A DNA stretch of 64,000 nt from Propionibacterium sp. (GCA_012839035.1 DUOB01000131.1:1-64000), one strand, 5' to 3'. Positions 9,027 to 18,282 are shown, counted from the first letter of the stretch. Translations and numbers: made by a program. The notes: generated by a model not told the origin, from the sequence alone.

Positions 9027-12000
9027 GGCGCCCAATGTACTGTGCCGCCCCAGCAAGCGCGGTTCGAACGCGTTTCGCCGACACCGATCGGATCGTGCCC
9101 AGGCTCTGGGCGAACAAACTCACCCGGAGCTCCTCCAACAGCCACCCGACCTCCGCGACCTCACTCGGCAGGGGGCCGGGCGGCGCCATGGCGACCAAGT
9201 CGGCGTACTCCCCCTCCAACGGCCAGATCACCCCCAGCGCCTCGTCGTCGCGGCGCGGGTTGCCGCGGCGCGCTGTGACGCGGACGTCGATCGCATGCAG
9301 ATATTTCGCCAGCTGACCGAACCACGGCTCGGGGGTCGCGGCGATGAACCCGTCGAAGATCAGGGTGGCGCGGTGCTCGCGGATGTCGTCGGCGATCTCG
9401 GGGTCATCGACCCCCGCGACCGCGAGCGCGGCCTGCTGGTCGCGGCGCAGGATCTCGGCCGTCTGCGCGACCACGGACCGCATCCGGTCGGGCAGATCCT
9501 GCCGCACGCGCTCACGCAGCGTGTCGAAGTCCGCCGCACTGCGAATCCTGGCGTCGGTGGGAATGAGGTCCCCCGCGGCCTTGAGCCTGGCGTCGGCCAA
9601 CAGCGCGGGTACGTCGGCGTACGGACTGTGCCCGAGCGCCAACTTGTCCGTGTTGGACAGGTGCGCAACCACCCACTTCGTCGGGTCCGGGGTCGTGAGC
9701 TGGACCAGTCGGCGTACGCCCAGTGCGTGGCGCCGGTCGCGGATGCCCGGGTTGTCGTGGACCACCACCGACACGGCATCGCCCTCGTCGACGAGCCCCG
9801 GATAGCCGATCCCGCCGCCGACGCGCTGCTGGTTCGGGATGGTCCCGAAGGTCCAAGTCGTCGCCCGGGTACGCCCCGGCCGGGCGGCCGCCTTCGTCAG
9901 CTTCTCGGTCAGCTCGGGGGCGAAGCGGCGACGCAGGTCGGCGAGGTCCTTGCCACGCCCGACCTCCCGGTTGTTGCGGGCGGCGTCCCGGATGACGAAG
10001 GTCACCCGCAGATGGTCGTTGAGCTTCCCGGGGTCCCAGTCGTGCTCATCGACCACTTCCCCGGTCAGGGCGCGCAATGCCCGGCCGAGTGCCTGCGGGA
10101 AAGCCTCCGTGTGGGGTACGTCCCGGTCGGCCAGCCACTCGAGTGCTGCCCGGGCATGATCAGGGGCCGGCACGAAGCGGGTGCGGATGGACTTCGGCAG
10201 ACCGCGGATCAGCTCGGTGGCCAGCTCGCGCCGCAACCCGGGCACCTGCCAACCGAAGGGCTCCGCGGGGATCTGATTCAGCTCGGCGAGCTGGAGGTCC
10301 ACGCTCACGCCATCCGCACCGGAGCCCAGATCGAAGACATAGCTGATCGGCAGTTCGGCATCCCCGATCTGCCATGTGTCGGGGAAGTCACCGGCAGCCG
10401 GGGCATCGGTCGCGATCAGGTCGTCGAGCGTGAGATCCAGAAACGCGTCGTCGGATTGTCGCTTGACCCGCCACCAGGCATCGAAATGCCGGACGGAGAC
10501 CACATCGGCCGGGATCCGGGCGTCATAGAAGTCGAAGATCACCTGGTCGTCGACCACGATGTCACGCCGCCGGGACCTTTCCTCGAGGGCTTCGGCCTCC
10601 CGGCGTACGTCCACGTTCCGACCATAGAAATGGTGCCGCGTGCGCCAGTCCCCCTCGACCAGAGCCGCGCGGATGAAGATCTCCCGGGCCGCCTGCGGGT
10701 CGATCCGGGAATAGTTGACCGGACGGCCGGCGATGATCGGTACGCCCAGCAGGCTGACCTTCTCGTTCGCGACCACCGCTCCTCTCCGGGCTGACCAGTG
10801 CGGTTCCGAGTGAGTACGCCGCAGCAGGTGCCCACCCACTTCTTCGATCCAGGACGCCTCGATCCCCGCGACCGTGCGCGCCCACAGGCGGGTCGTCTCG
10901 ACGAGCTCCCCCGCCATCACCAGCTGTGGTTGTGTCCTGGCCACGGCCGAGCCCGGGTTGATGGCGAACTTGCTGCCGCGGGCCCCGAGATATTCCCGTG
11001 GACCCGGACGGCGACGTTTCGATCCGCGCTGCCGAGCGGAAAGCTTGGGTTCCTCGAGCTCCGCCAGCCCGATGTGGGAGAGAAGCCCGGACAGGATCGC
11101 GGTGTGGATTGCGGCATGATCGGCGGGCGCCGCATTGCGGGTCAGCTTGAGCTCGCGGGTGATCTCCTTCAACTGGCCGACCAGGTCCTGCCACTCCCGG
11201 ATGCGAAGGAAATTGAGGAATTCGTCGCGGCACATCCGGCGGAAGGCGTTGCCGGACAGGGCTTTGCGCTGGCTCATCACATAGTCCCAGAGCCGCAGCA
11301 GGGCGATGAAGTCCGACCCGTCCGGGATGGGCTTGTCGTCCTCCTGCCCCGTCTCCATCGGTGCGAAGAATCGGCGGTGCAGGGCGTCCGCCTTCTCCCG
11401 GTGGTCCGTGGGCCGCTCGCGCGGGTCCTGAATGGTCAGGCCGGCGACAATGACCATGACTTCTCGGAGACATCCGCGGCGGTCGGCCTCGACGAGCATC
11501 CGGGCCATCCGTGGGTCCAGGGGAATGCGGGACAGCTGGTGCCCCACCTTGGTCAGTCGGGGTCCGCGCCGGTCCGTGTCCCTTTCTCTCTGGCGGCCGG
11601 GTTGCGATCTCAACGCACCCAGCTCGGTCAGCAGTCGAAGACCGTCGGTGATCTGTCCCGAGTCGGGAGGCTCGACGAAGGGGAACGACGCGATGTCGCC
11701 GAGATCGGCATGGGCCATCTGGAGGATCACCGATGCGAGATTGGTGCGCAGGATCTCCGGCTCGGTGAACTCCGGACGCGCGAGGAAGTCGGCCTCGCTG
11801 AACAGCCGGATGCAGACGCCGGGACCCAACCGGCCGCACCGACCCGCCCGCTGGTTGGCGCTCGCCCGGGAGACCGGTTCGATCGGCAACCTCTGGACCT
11901 TGGTGCGCGAGGAATAGCGCGATATCCGAGCCGTGCCCGGATCGATGACATAACGGATGCCCGGCACCGTGATCGAGGTCTCCGCCACGTTGGTGGCGAG

Positions 12001-12891
12001 CACGATGCGCTGACCGGTGTGCCGGGTGAACACGCGGTGCTGTTCCGCGGCGGACAGGCGGGCATAGAGCGGCAGGATCTCGGTGTGTCGCAGCTTCATC
12101 GAGGCGAGGGCCTCCGCTGTGTCCCGGATCTCCCGCTCCCCCGACAGGAACACCAGGATGTCTCCGGGCCCCAGCGTCCGCACTTCCTGCACCGCCGCAC
12201 AGATGGCGTCGATCTGGTCCCTGGCCTCGGCGACGACGGGTTGGGTCAGCAGCTCCTCATCGTCCACGGGTGCCGCGTCCTCGATGATCGGCCGATAGCG
12301 GATCTCCACCGGATAGGTCCGGCCCGACACCTCGATGATCGGACAGTCGTCGAAATGCTGCGCAAACCGTTGGGTGTCGATCGTCGCCGAGGTGATGATG
12401 ACCTTGAGGTCGGGACGTCGCGGCAGGAGCTGCTTGAGATAGCCGAGAAGAAAGTCGATGTTGAGACTGCGTTCGTGCGCCTCGTCGATGATGATGCAGT
12501 CATAGCGTCGCAGGTCACGGTCGTGGCTGATCTCGGCCAACAGCACGCCATCGGTCATCACGAGAAGCCTGGTCTGTCGCCCCGCCTTCCGGGTGAAGCG
12601 GACCTGATAGCCGATCTCGTCGCCGAGGTCGGTGGCCGTCTCCTCCGCGATCCGTTCGGCGACCGAGCGCGCAGCGATTCGCCGGGGTTGTGTGTGGGCG
12701 ATCCGCCGCAGACCGAGGTGCAGACAGATCTTCGGCAGCTGAGTGGTTTTGCCCGAGCCCGTCTCACCGGCGACGACCACCACCTGATGGTCCCGGACCG
12801 CCCGCGCGATGTCCTCTGCGCGCGCGCTGATCGGTAGGTCGGGGTCGAACCCGAGCAGCCCTCCGAAAGCCTCCGCGATGCTGTTGTTCAG
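9019..12891 (-). CDS. hrpA: DEAH-box ATP-dependent RNA helicase HrpA
   Basis: This is a large DEAH-family RNA helicase; E. coli HrpA resolves stalled ribosomes on mRNA. Motifs in order: GETGSGKTTQ (motif I), TQPRRIAARSVAERI (Ia), DEAHERS (II), SATID (III), TNVAETSITVPGI (V) and QRAGRCGR (VI), then ratchet and OB domains and the long DUF3418 C-terminus. Starting at the first GTG (12783) would leave only a few residues before motif I and cut away the usual leader (D-L-P-I-S-A-R-A-E-D-I-A-R-A-V-R-D-H-Q). The frame is open upstream and the only candidate with a ribosome-binding site is CTG at 12891: GGAGGG 6 nt before, and the CTG overlaps the TGA of the upstream usp gene. That gives 1290 aa, the family length. 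The CTG start is inference. Confidence 0.95.
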   Translation of the reverse strand: MNNSIAEAFGGLLGFDPDLPISARAEDIARAVRDHQVVVVAGETGSGKTTQLPKICLHLGLRRIAHTQPRRIAARSVAERIAEETATDLGDEIGYQVRFTRKAGRQTRLLVMTDGVLLAEISHDRDLRRYDCIIIDEAHERSLNIDFLLGYLKQLLPRRPDLKVIITSATIDTQRFAQHFDDCPIIEVSGRTYPVEIRYRPIIEDAAPVDDEELLTQPVVAEARDQIDAICAAVQEVRTLGPGDILVFLSGEREIRDTAEALASMKLRHTEILPLYARLSAAEQHRVFTRHTGQRIVLATNVAETSITVPGIRYVIDPGTARISRYSSRTKVQRLPIEPVSRASANQRAGRCGRLGPGVCIRLFSEADFLARPEFTEPEILRTNLASVILQMAHADLGDIASFPFVEPPDSGQITDGLRLLTELGALRSQPGRQRERDTDRRGPRLTKVGHQLSRIPLDPRMARMLVEADRRGCLREVMVIVAGLTIQDPRERPTDHREKADALHRRFFAPMETGQEDDKPIPDGSDFIALLRLWDYVMSQRKALSGNAFRRMCRDEFLNFLRIREWQDLVGQLKEITRELKLTRNAAPADHAAIHTAILSGLLSHIGLAELEEPKLSARQRGSKRRRPGPREYLGARGSKFAINPGSAVARTQPQLVMAGELVETTRLWARTVAGIEASWIEEVGGHLLRRTHSEPHWSARRGAVVANEKVSLLGVPIIAGRPVNYSRIDPQAAREIFIRAALVEGDWRTRHHFYGRNVDVRREAEALEERSRRRDIVVDDQVIFDFYDARIPADVVSVRHFDAWWRVKRQSDDAFLDLTLDDLIATDAPAAGDFPDTWQIGDAELPISYVFDLGSGADGVSVDLQLAELNQIPAEPFGWQVPGLRRELATELIRGLPKSIRTRFVPAPDHARAALEWLADRDVPHTEAFPQALGRALRALTGEVVDEHDWDPGKLNDHLRVTFVIRDAARNNREVGRGKDLADLRRRFAPELTEKLTKAAARPGRTRATTWTFGTIPNQQRVGGGIGYPGLVDEGDAVSVVVHDNPGIRDRRHALGVRRLVQLTTPDPTKWVVAHLSNTDKLALGHSPYADVPALLADARLKAAGDLIPTDARIRSAADFDTLRERVRQDLPDRMRSVVAQTAEILRRDQQAALAVAGVDDPEIADDIREHRATLIFDGFIAATPEPWFGQLAKYLHAIDVRVTARRGNPRRDDEALGVIWPLEGEYADLVAMAPPGPLPSEVAEVGWLLEELRVSLFAQSLGTIRSVSAKRVRTALAGAAQYIGRHA

Positions 12892-13781
12892 TGCTTGCCC
12901 TCCCGCACCAACGCGAGGGGACAGTGTCCGTGAGCCATCACTGCGCGGATGGTCGCTCCCGGCGAGAGGACCGGCAGACCGGAGCCGTGCACACCAAGCA
13001 CCAGCAGGTCGAGCTCGTCGGAGCGGCGGTTGAGCTCATCCACCGGGTGTGCCGCCACGACCTTCTGTGTGACCTCCACCTGTGGATAGCGCTCGGCGAA
13101 GGGACCAACCAGGGTGGCGAGCACCTCCCCGGCTGCCTTGGCGTGACTTTCCTCGCGCTCGGCCCGCTGGGAACGGTCGGCGAAGAAGCTCGTCGGCAGG
13201 TTGAAGGCATGGATCACCTCGAGCCGGGCACCGCGATGGGCCGCCTCGGCGAACGCATAACCCAGGCACTCCTGGCTCGGCTCCCCGGTGTGGACACCCA
13301 CACCGATCAGCCCGATGCCCCCGGTCTCCGGCAAATGGCTCGCCGCCGATACCATGATCGTCGGACAGTGTGCGGTGGCGGCCACGCCAACGCTGGTCGA
13401 GCCGACGAACAGTCGTTCCAGACCACTCAAGGCACGACGTCCCACCACCAGGGTTCGCGCGGTCTCCGACAGCCGGGTCAACACCGCACCCGGATTGCCC
13501 ATATAGATCTTCGTGGTCAACCGCTCCGCCGGGAAATCCATGGACAGGGCGCGCTGCTTGGCGCTCTGGGCGGCTTCCTCGCCGGCCTCTTCGAGCAGGT
13601 TGGGGTCATAGACCACACCCCAGGCCCCGGCAAGCACAGCATCATCCACGGCATGGGCGAGCAGCAGGTCAGCATCGTGGCTCCTGGCCTCGCGTACTCC
13701 ATAGTCGACAGCACGCAGGCCGTCCTCGGAGCCGTCGACTCCAACAACCACCAGATTGCGTCGCTTCGAGTCCTCGGTCAT
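12888..13781 (-). CDS. Tandem-domain universal stress protein
   Basis: This is a 297-residue protein with two UspA domains, about residues 8-147 and 153-293. Domain 1 begins N-L-V-V-V-G-V-D-G-S-E-D-G and ends with the loop G-R-R-A-L-S-G-L-E-R-L-F-V-G-S-T-S; domain 2 has L-V-L-G-V-H-G-S-G-L-P-V-L-S-P-G-A-T and the final CPLALVREG strand. The glycine-rich loops fit nucleotide-binding Usp proteins, best in domain 2. Such two-domain proteins in actinobacteria respond to hypoxia or nutrient stress. ATG at 13781 is preceded by GAGGAAA. The stop overlaps the probable CTG start of hrpA. Confidence 0.93.
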   Translation of the reverse strand: MTEDSKRRNLVVVGVDGSEDGLRAVDYGVREARSHDADLLLAHAVDDAVLAGAWGVVYDPNLLEEAGEEAAQSAKQRALSMDFPAERLTTKIYMGNPGAVLTRLSETARTLVVGRRALSGLERLFVGSTSVGVAATAHCPTIMVSAASHLPETGGIGLIGVGVHTGEPSQECLGYAFAEAAHRGARLEVIHAFNLPTSFFADRSQRAEREESHAKAAGEVLATLVGPFAERYPQVEVTQKVVAAHPVDELNRRSDELDLLVLGVHGSGLPVLSPGATIRAVMAHGHCPLALVREGKH

Positions 13782-13858
13782 CGACTTTCCTCTCCGCTGA
13801 AGTCCTCTTGCCCGATCGTAGACCGCACGACTGACATCTGGACAGGAGCCCCCGCCAG

Positions 13859-14278
13859 TCAGGCGCGGGCCACGATGCGGCCGCTCACGCTGTCCGGCGT
13901 CAGGACGATCACCCAGTCACGATCTCCGGGCGCCCAGGGCGCAGGGAGCAGCTCGTGCCAACGCGCCACTGCTCCAGGGACGGTCTCCCGGCTGGTGGTT
14001 GCCGTCATCAGCACGCTCCACCCGGTCGCTGTCCCGACGTCATAATCGTCGATCTGGAACGCCACCTCCGTGGGCTGCGCCAGGGTCGCCAACGTCCCCC
14101 GGTCGGCGGTGCGGAAACCCACGACGCCGTCCTGCCACGCATAGGCAACCGGCAGGATCACCGGCCCCTGAGCGGTCTCCCAGGCGACCCTTCCGACCTC
14201 GTGGGTTCGCAGGAGCGCCATGGCCTCGGGCTCGGGCAGCGACTCGAAGCGGGCTTCCGGGCCGACAGAATCTCCCAT
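13859..14278 (-). CDS. PPOX-fold (pyridoxamine 5'-phosphate oxidase-like) flavin-binding protein
   Basis: This is a 139-residue split-barrel protein of the pyridoxamine-oxidase-like family. The opening L-L-R-T-H-E-V-G-R-V-A-W, then P-V-I-L-P-V-A-Y and V-A-F-Q-I-D-D-Y-D, are typical of the small actinobacterial members that bind FMN, F420 or heme. The cofactor and substrate cannot be told from the sequence. It follows the YbjN-like gene by 6 bp on the same strand, so the two form a likely operon. Confidence 0.82.
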   Translation of the reverse strand: MGDSVGPEARFESLPEPEAMALLRTHEVGRVAWETAQGPVILPVAYAWQDGVVGFRTADRGTLATLAQPTEVAFQIDDYDVGTATGWSVLMTATTSRETVPGAVARWHELLPAPWAPGDRDWVIVLTPDSVSGRIVARA

Positions 14279-14284
14279 GGTCGG

Positions 14285-15202
14285 TCAGCTTTCGAATGTG
14301 GTGCGGCCATGCAGGCGGCGGGCCAGCTCGTCATCGATCTCGTCGGCGATCTCACTCATGATCCGCACGGCCTGGAGCAAATGCGCCGGCACGAAAGGAT
14401 GGGCGAAGACACTGAGGCTGACGAAGACCCGGTCGCGGATCAACTGGAACTTGATGAACCGCACCTCGGTGTTGAGATCCGACAGGATCTCCATGGCCCG
14501 GGACCGGCCCTCAACGTCGTGCACCAGCGGCGCGAAGACGATGATCTCCCGGTGATCGGCGGAGACGCGGATGAACAGCATCGTCGAACCCACGCGGATC
14601 GCCAGATCGCCTTCGGAATCCCTGGGCGGGCAGTGGCCGAACATCTCGGCGAGTTCCGCCTCGATCATGTCCTCCAGGTGCTCGGGGTTGACCGGCACGA
14701 CGGCGATGACGTCCTCCGCATCGAATTCGGACTGTCCCGACAGCGGCCGGGGACCCGGTTGGAGGATCTCCGCAAGCTGGTCGGGCGCCAGGAACACCGG
14801 ATGTTGGATGCCATAAATGTCCCGCAGCGCGATGATCGCCAAGCGTGCGATCGTGTCCGATTCCTCCTGGGGCACCTCGATCCAGAAGTTCGGGGTGGGC
14901 CGGTCACCTTCGGAAACCGGCGATTGCCAGCCCTGTGCGTCGAAGGCCTCCAATTGGGGCTGCACGAGCTGATAGTTCTCCCCGAGCACGCTGTTGCTCG
15001 CTGCCTCGAGGCGAACGAGATTCCGGTTTCGCACGGCGAACCGGACGAACGGAACCGTCTCGGTCGTGGTGACCGCAACGGAGCCGATCGTGAGGTCCTG
15101 GGTGTCATCCATCACAGAAACCACCTCGGCGAGGCGCTCCTCGAAGTTCCGCCACGCCTGCGCAGTACTGCGATCGAGGTCAAAGTCGTCGTATTCGGGC
15201 AC
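14285..15202 (-). CDS. YbjN-domain (T3SS chaperone-fold) protein
   Basis: This is a soluble protein of about 305 residues. The C-terminal half (H-C-P-P-R-D, then M-L-F-I-R-V-S, V-H-D-V-E-G-R-S-R-A-M-E-I-L-S-D-L-N, and V-F-V-S-L-S-V-F-A-H-P-F-V-P-A-H-L) matches the YbjN/T3SS-chaperone fold: a small-residue beta strand, a helix with N-x-x-x-x-F, and a hydrophobic strand. The domain appears duplicated, with a more divergent N-terminal copy. Actinobacterial YbjN proteins have no established biochemical role. GTG at 15202 is the only reasonable start before the frame runs into the divergent promoter region. Confidence 0.75.
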   Translation of the reverse strand: MPEYDDFDLDRSTAQAWRNFEERLAEVVSVMDDTQDLTIGSVAVTTTETVPFVRFAVRNRNLVRLEAASNSVLGENYQLVQPQLEAFDAQGWQSPVSEGDRPTPNFWIEVPQEESDTIARLAIIALRDIYGIQHPVFLAPDQLAEILQPGPRPLSGQSEFDAEDVIAVVPVNPEHLEDMIEAELAEMFGHCPPRDSEGDLAIRVGSTMLFIRVSADHREIIVFAPLVHDVEGRSRAMEILSDLNTEVRFIKFQLIRDRVFVSLSVFAHPFVPAHLLQAVRIMSEIADEIDDELARRLHGRTTFES

Positions 15203-15349
15203 CTCGGGTCCTGTCTTTGGTGTCGAGACGTGATCCTGTGTGAACCTAGTCCTCCAACCCCCAAGAGTCCAAGAACTTGTCGGCAGAGGTCGTATGACCG
15301 AGAAACAGCCTACGGTTGTCAAGCGACTGCCACGTTCGGAAGGAGCGCC

Positions 15350-16585
15350 ATGAGCCAGCCACCCGGTTTCGGAGGCCCGTCCCCTCAATGGCCGCACGGC
15401 GGTGGACCCGGTGGACCGCCCCATCAGCCGTGGCCCCACCAGCCCCAGCAGCAGAACCCCGGATTCGATCTGCATTCGACGCAGCTCTATCCCACGGGAC
15501 AACCCCCCGGGGGTCAGCAGTTCCATGGAGCGGGCACTCCACCACCCACGAAGGGCCCCCGCAACACCAAAAAGATCGTGCTGATCGTCATCGCGGCCCT
15601 GCTCGCCCTCATTCTGGCCATCGTCGGCATCCTTCTCTTCCGGAACCACCAGGAGCGGGTGGCCGAGGAAGAGGCACGCGTCGCCGCGGAACAGCGCAAG
15701 GTTGAGGAAAGCCGCCAGGCGACGGACGCCGGAGCGACTGCGGAGGCGTTCTTCGAGGCACTGGCACAGTCGGATGCGGACAAGGCATTGACGTTTGCCG
15801 CAGAGACCCCGGAAGGCAACAACGATCTCCTCACCCGCGACGTGCTGATGGAGGCCAACAAGCGGGCTGCTCTGACGGGAGTCGGCGTCGACGAGACCCG
15901 TCTCACCGAGGAAACCCCCGGTGTCTGGAACACCGGCACGGCGACCGTGAGCTATTCCCTCGGGGAAGACCCCCAGACGATCGATCTGCCGCTCCGCAGG
16001 GTGGGCGCGGAATGGAAGGTCGACCAGGTCGCCGCCCCGGTCAACTTGGGCCTCAACGGACCGGATCGCCTCGTCAACGGGGTCACGGTCCCTCCGGGTG
16101 CCTACAACCTTTTCCCGGGTTCCTATTCCGTCACATCGACCAACCCACTGATCGGACTGGACCGCACCGAGTTCGTGCTCGATGCGCCCACAGCCTCCGA
16201 CACCGATTGGGAACCCGAACCCGTGCTCAGCGATGAAGGCCGCACCCGCAGCATCGAGGCCGGGCGACGCATCATCGACGATTGCATGAAGGTCAAAGAG
16301 CTACAGCCGGAGAATTGTCGCTTCATCCTCTGGGAGGAACAAGGGTTGACCATCGACCGGTCGAGCATCACCTATACCCTCAAGAACGACCCGTTCCAGG
16401 ACGTCGAATTCCGCTTCAACGGTGCGACGATGACGGCCACTGCAACTGTGCCGGTGACCAACGAGATTCGCGCGACCGCTACTCAGAACGGCCGTCGGGG
16501 CACGTTGGTGCCGACCCAACAAACCAACACGATCGGCATTGCGGTGAAACTCGGCTCCGGCACCCCGGAGGCCAGTTTCACGTGA
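15350..16585 (+). CDS. Membrane-anchored extracytoplasmic protein, function unknown
   Basis: This is a 411-residue protein of unknown function. Residues 1-75 are Pro/Gly/Gln-rich and disordered; residues 76-98 (K-I-V-L-I-V-I-A-A-L-L-A-L-I) form one membrane helix; then a Glu/Arg-rich coiled segment of ~35 residues leads into the outer part. The first outer domain (A-E-A-F-F-E-A-L-A-Q-S-D-A-D-K-A-L) looks like an NTF2/DUF4878-type domain common in actinobacterial membrane proteins; the rest, with two cysteines (I-D-D-C-M and E-N-C-R), is unfamiliar. ATG at 15350 follows GGAAGGAG. Its TGA overlaps the GTG of the next gene. Confidence 0.85.
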   Translation: MSQPPGFGGPSPQWPHGGGPGGPPHQPWPHQPQQQNPGFDLHSTQLYPTGQPPGGQQFHGAGTPPPTKGPRNTKKIVLIVIAALLALILAIVGILLFRNHQERVAEEEARVAAEQRKVEESRQATDAGATAEAFFEALAQSDADKALTFAAETPEGNNDLLTRDVLMEANKRAALTGVGVDETRLTEETPGVWNTGTATVSYSLGEDPQTIDLPLRRVGAEWKVDQVAAPVNLGLNGPDRLVNGVTVPPGAYNLFPGSYSVTSTNPLIGLDRTEFVLDAPTASDTDWEPEPVLSDEGRTRSIEAGRRIIDDCMKVKELQPENCRFILWEEQGLTIDRSSITYTLKNDPFQDVEFRFNGATMTATATVPVTNEIRATATQNGRRGTLVPTQQTNTIGIAVKLGSGTPEASFT

Positions 16586-17424
16586 CCCTGCCTCGCCTGG
16601 TGGCCACTGACCTTGACGGCACGCTGTTGCGTCCGGACACCACAGTCGGTGCCCGGACGCGTGCGGTGCTCGACCAGCTGCGGTCGGCCGGGGTGCTCGT
16701 CGTCCCCGTGACGGCACGCTCCCCCATCGGCCTGGTCGGGATCGCAGAGCCGGCCGGCTTCGACTCGTGGGGAGTCTGCGCCAACGGGGCGTACGCCTGG
16801 CACTTCGGCGAGAGCCGTTCCCTGTTCAGCGTGCTCATCGAACCCGACGTCGTGCACACCCTGCTCACAGGACTGCGTACGGCAGTCCCTTCGGCGCGGT
16901 TCGCCGTGGTGCGGGACTTCGGATGGGATTTTGTGGCCGAAGAGGGATATGCGCAGTTGTGCGTCCACCGCGATCACTCCATCCAGCCACGCGTGATGCG
17001 CCGCGGCGACCTGTCCGAGCTCGCGGCGGAACCATGCCTGAAAGTGGTGGCCAGGTCTGCGGAACTCACTCCTGCGGAGCTGTTCGACGCGGTCGCGGGG
17101 TTGCGTGTCGAGGGCTGTACGCCAACCCTCTCCGGCGCACCCTTCCTCGAAGTGGCGGCCGAGGGAGTGACGAAGGCGACAGGCCTGGCCCGACTGTGCG
17201 AACGCCTGGAGATCAAGGCGGAGGACGTCGTGGCGTTCGGCGACGCCCGCAACGACGTGGAGATGCTCACGTGGGCCGGGCACGGGGTGGCAATGGGCAA
17301 TGCGGTGCCCGAGACGCGGGCCGCCGCTGACGAGACCCTGCCGAACACGAACGCCGACGAGGCGGTGGCCGGCTGGCTCGAGGGACTGCTGGACGGAGCC
17401 CGGCCGGCACGTGGCCGCCTCTGA
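16582..17424 (+). CDS. HAD-superfamily (Cof/IIB type) phosphatase
   Basis: This is a cytosolic phosphatase of about 280 residues that probably acts on phosphorylated sugars or flavin-type substrates. Motif I is A-T-D-L-D-G-T-L-L, with the nucleophile Asp near residue 9; motif II is V-T-A-R-S; motif III the Lys in E-V-A-A-E-G-V-T-K-A-T-G; motif IV F-G-D-A-R-N-D-V-E-M. The cap between motifs II and III is the IIB type. GTG at 16582 overlaps the TGA of the preceding gene by 4 bp, so it is translationally coupled to the membrane-anchored protein. Confidence 0.9.
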   Translation: MTLPRLVATDLDGTLLRPDTTVGARTRAVLDQLRSAGVLVVPVTARSPIGLVGIAEPAGFDSWGVCANGAYAWHFGESRSLFSVLIEPDVVHTLLTGLRTAVPSARFAVVRDFGWDFVAEEGYAQLCVHRDHSIQPRVMRRGDLSELAAEPCLKVVARSAELTPAELFDAVAGLRVEGCTPTLSGAPFLEVAAEGVTKATGLARLCERLEIKAEDVVAFGDARNDVEMLTWAGHGVAMGNAVPETRAAADETLPNTNADEAVAGWLEGLLDGARPARGRL

Positions 17425-17433
17425 ACGCGACGG

Positions 17434-17751
17434 TCACGCCTCTTCCGACTCGGACAGTTGGGCGCCGAGGAGCGCCGTGAGCGCTTCGCGATGCCGGTGA
17501 TAGGCGATCCGCCCCGTCTTGGTGATCGTGAAGCTCGTGCTGCTGCCCCGCCCTCGCCCTGACTTGTGGATCTTGAGATAGCCCGCGGCCTGCAACGCCG
17601 ACATCTGTTTCGACAGGTCGGAGTCAGAGATCTGGAGATGGTCACGCAGGAAGGCGAAGTCGGTGCGTTCGGCGGCGTCCAGCAACGCCATCGCTGCGAG
17701 GCGTTTGGGGGGATGGATCACCGCATCGAGTCCGACCAGCGGTGCGCTCAT
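17434..17751 (-). CDS. Winged-helix transcriptional regulator
   Basis: This is a 105-residue DNA-binding protein. The helix-turn-helix is L-R-D-H-L-Q-I-S-D-S-D-L-S-K-Q-M-S-A-L, followed by the wing G-Y-L-K-I-H-K-S and F-T-I-T-K-T-G-R. This layout is that of the short MarR/ArsR-like winged-helix group (HTH_27/HTH_34). It is the second gene of an operon with a four-helix membrane protein; its ATG overlaps that gene's TGA by 4 bp. The promoter in front of the operon is covered with palindromic ACTTTC/GAAAGT repeats, so autorepression is likely. Confidence 0.88.
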   Translation of the reverse strand: MSAPLVGLDAVIHPPKRLAAMALLDAAERTDFAFLRDHLQISDSDLSKQMSALQAAGYLKIHKSGRGRGSSTSFTITKTGRIAYHRHREALTALLGAQLSESEEA

Positions 17752-18209
17752 GCCAGTCGCTTCCGGACCTCAGCGGCCGCGCGAGGATAGATCACGCCTT
17801 CGTAGCAGGAATACAGCACGAGGGAACAAAGGAACACGGCAGCGAGACCGACCGGCCAGCCGATGGCGAACCACGCGAGTGCGATGACGGCGACGGCAAG
17901 GACGACTGCCACCAGATACCACCGATAGGCCGCCTTGATCTCCGCAGGAGCGGCCGCCATCCGAGGCCACGTGCCCCACCGCCGTCGATAGAAGGCCATG
18001 TAGATCCCCGCCACCACCAGCGCACCCAGCGCCAGGAGAGTGCCCAGCCAGGACCGGTCGAATTCGCTGGTCAGGACGCTGCCCGTGGCCATGGTCGTGA
18101 GGATGACCGCCATGAACAGTGGGTGCCACCACGGCGTGGCGGGATAGTTGATGAAGGGGGCCGCTGCCGCACGCTCAGCCCCGAGAAGCGCGTCGCGAGT
18201 ACTTTCCAT
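17748..18209 (-). CDS. Four-helix membrane protein coupled to a winged-helix regulator
   Basis: This is a 153-residue protein of unknown function. Four hydrophobic segments are visible: about residues 30-48, 56-76, 98-118 and 119-140, with an N-terminal cytoplasmic part of ~25 residues. Membrane proteins in two-gene units with short winged-helix regulators are common in actinobacteria, and the regulator usually controls the pair. ATG at 18209 is chosen because a TATACT -10 box lies exactly 7 nt before it and there is no Shine-Dalgarno; a longer frame upstream starts within the operator. Confidence 0.8.
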   Translation of the reverse strand: MESTRDALLGAERAAAAPFINYPATPWWHPLFMAVILTTMATGSVLTSEFDRSWLGTLLALGALVVAGIYMAFYRRRWGTWPRMAAAPAEIKAAYRWYLVAVVLAVAVIALAWFAIGWPVGLAAVFLCSLVLYSCYEGVIYPRAAAEVRKRLA

Positions 18210-18255
18210 ACTTGAAAGTATAGATGATAACTTTCCACTTGTGAAATTGGAAAGT
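18201..18255 (-). promoter_or_regulatory. Leaderless promoter overlapped by ACTTTC/GAAAGT palindromes
   Basis: Reading leftward: TTCACA (-35, 18240-18245), 17 nt, TATACT (-10, 18217-18222), 7 nt, then the ATG at 18209. Over the promoter lie ATACTTGAAAGTAT (18208-18221), ACTTTC/GAAAGT (18201-18206 and 18214-18219), and ACTTTCC/GGAAAGT (18230-18236 and 18249-18255). The palindromes cover the -10, the spacer and the -35, which is the layout of a repressor operator, most likely for the regulator at 17434-17751. Confidence 0.7.
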
Positions 18256-18282
18256 AACCGGGATGGTCCCACTGAACAACAA

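Noticed and set aside
10798-12837. 679-codon open frame opposite hrpA
   Set aside because: Antisense shadow of a GC-rich gene; low-complexity Arg/Gly/Asp-rich translation without a family match.
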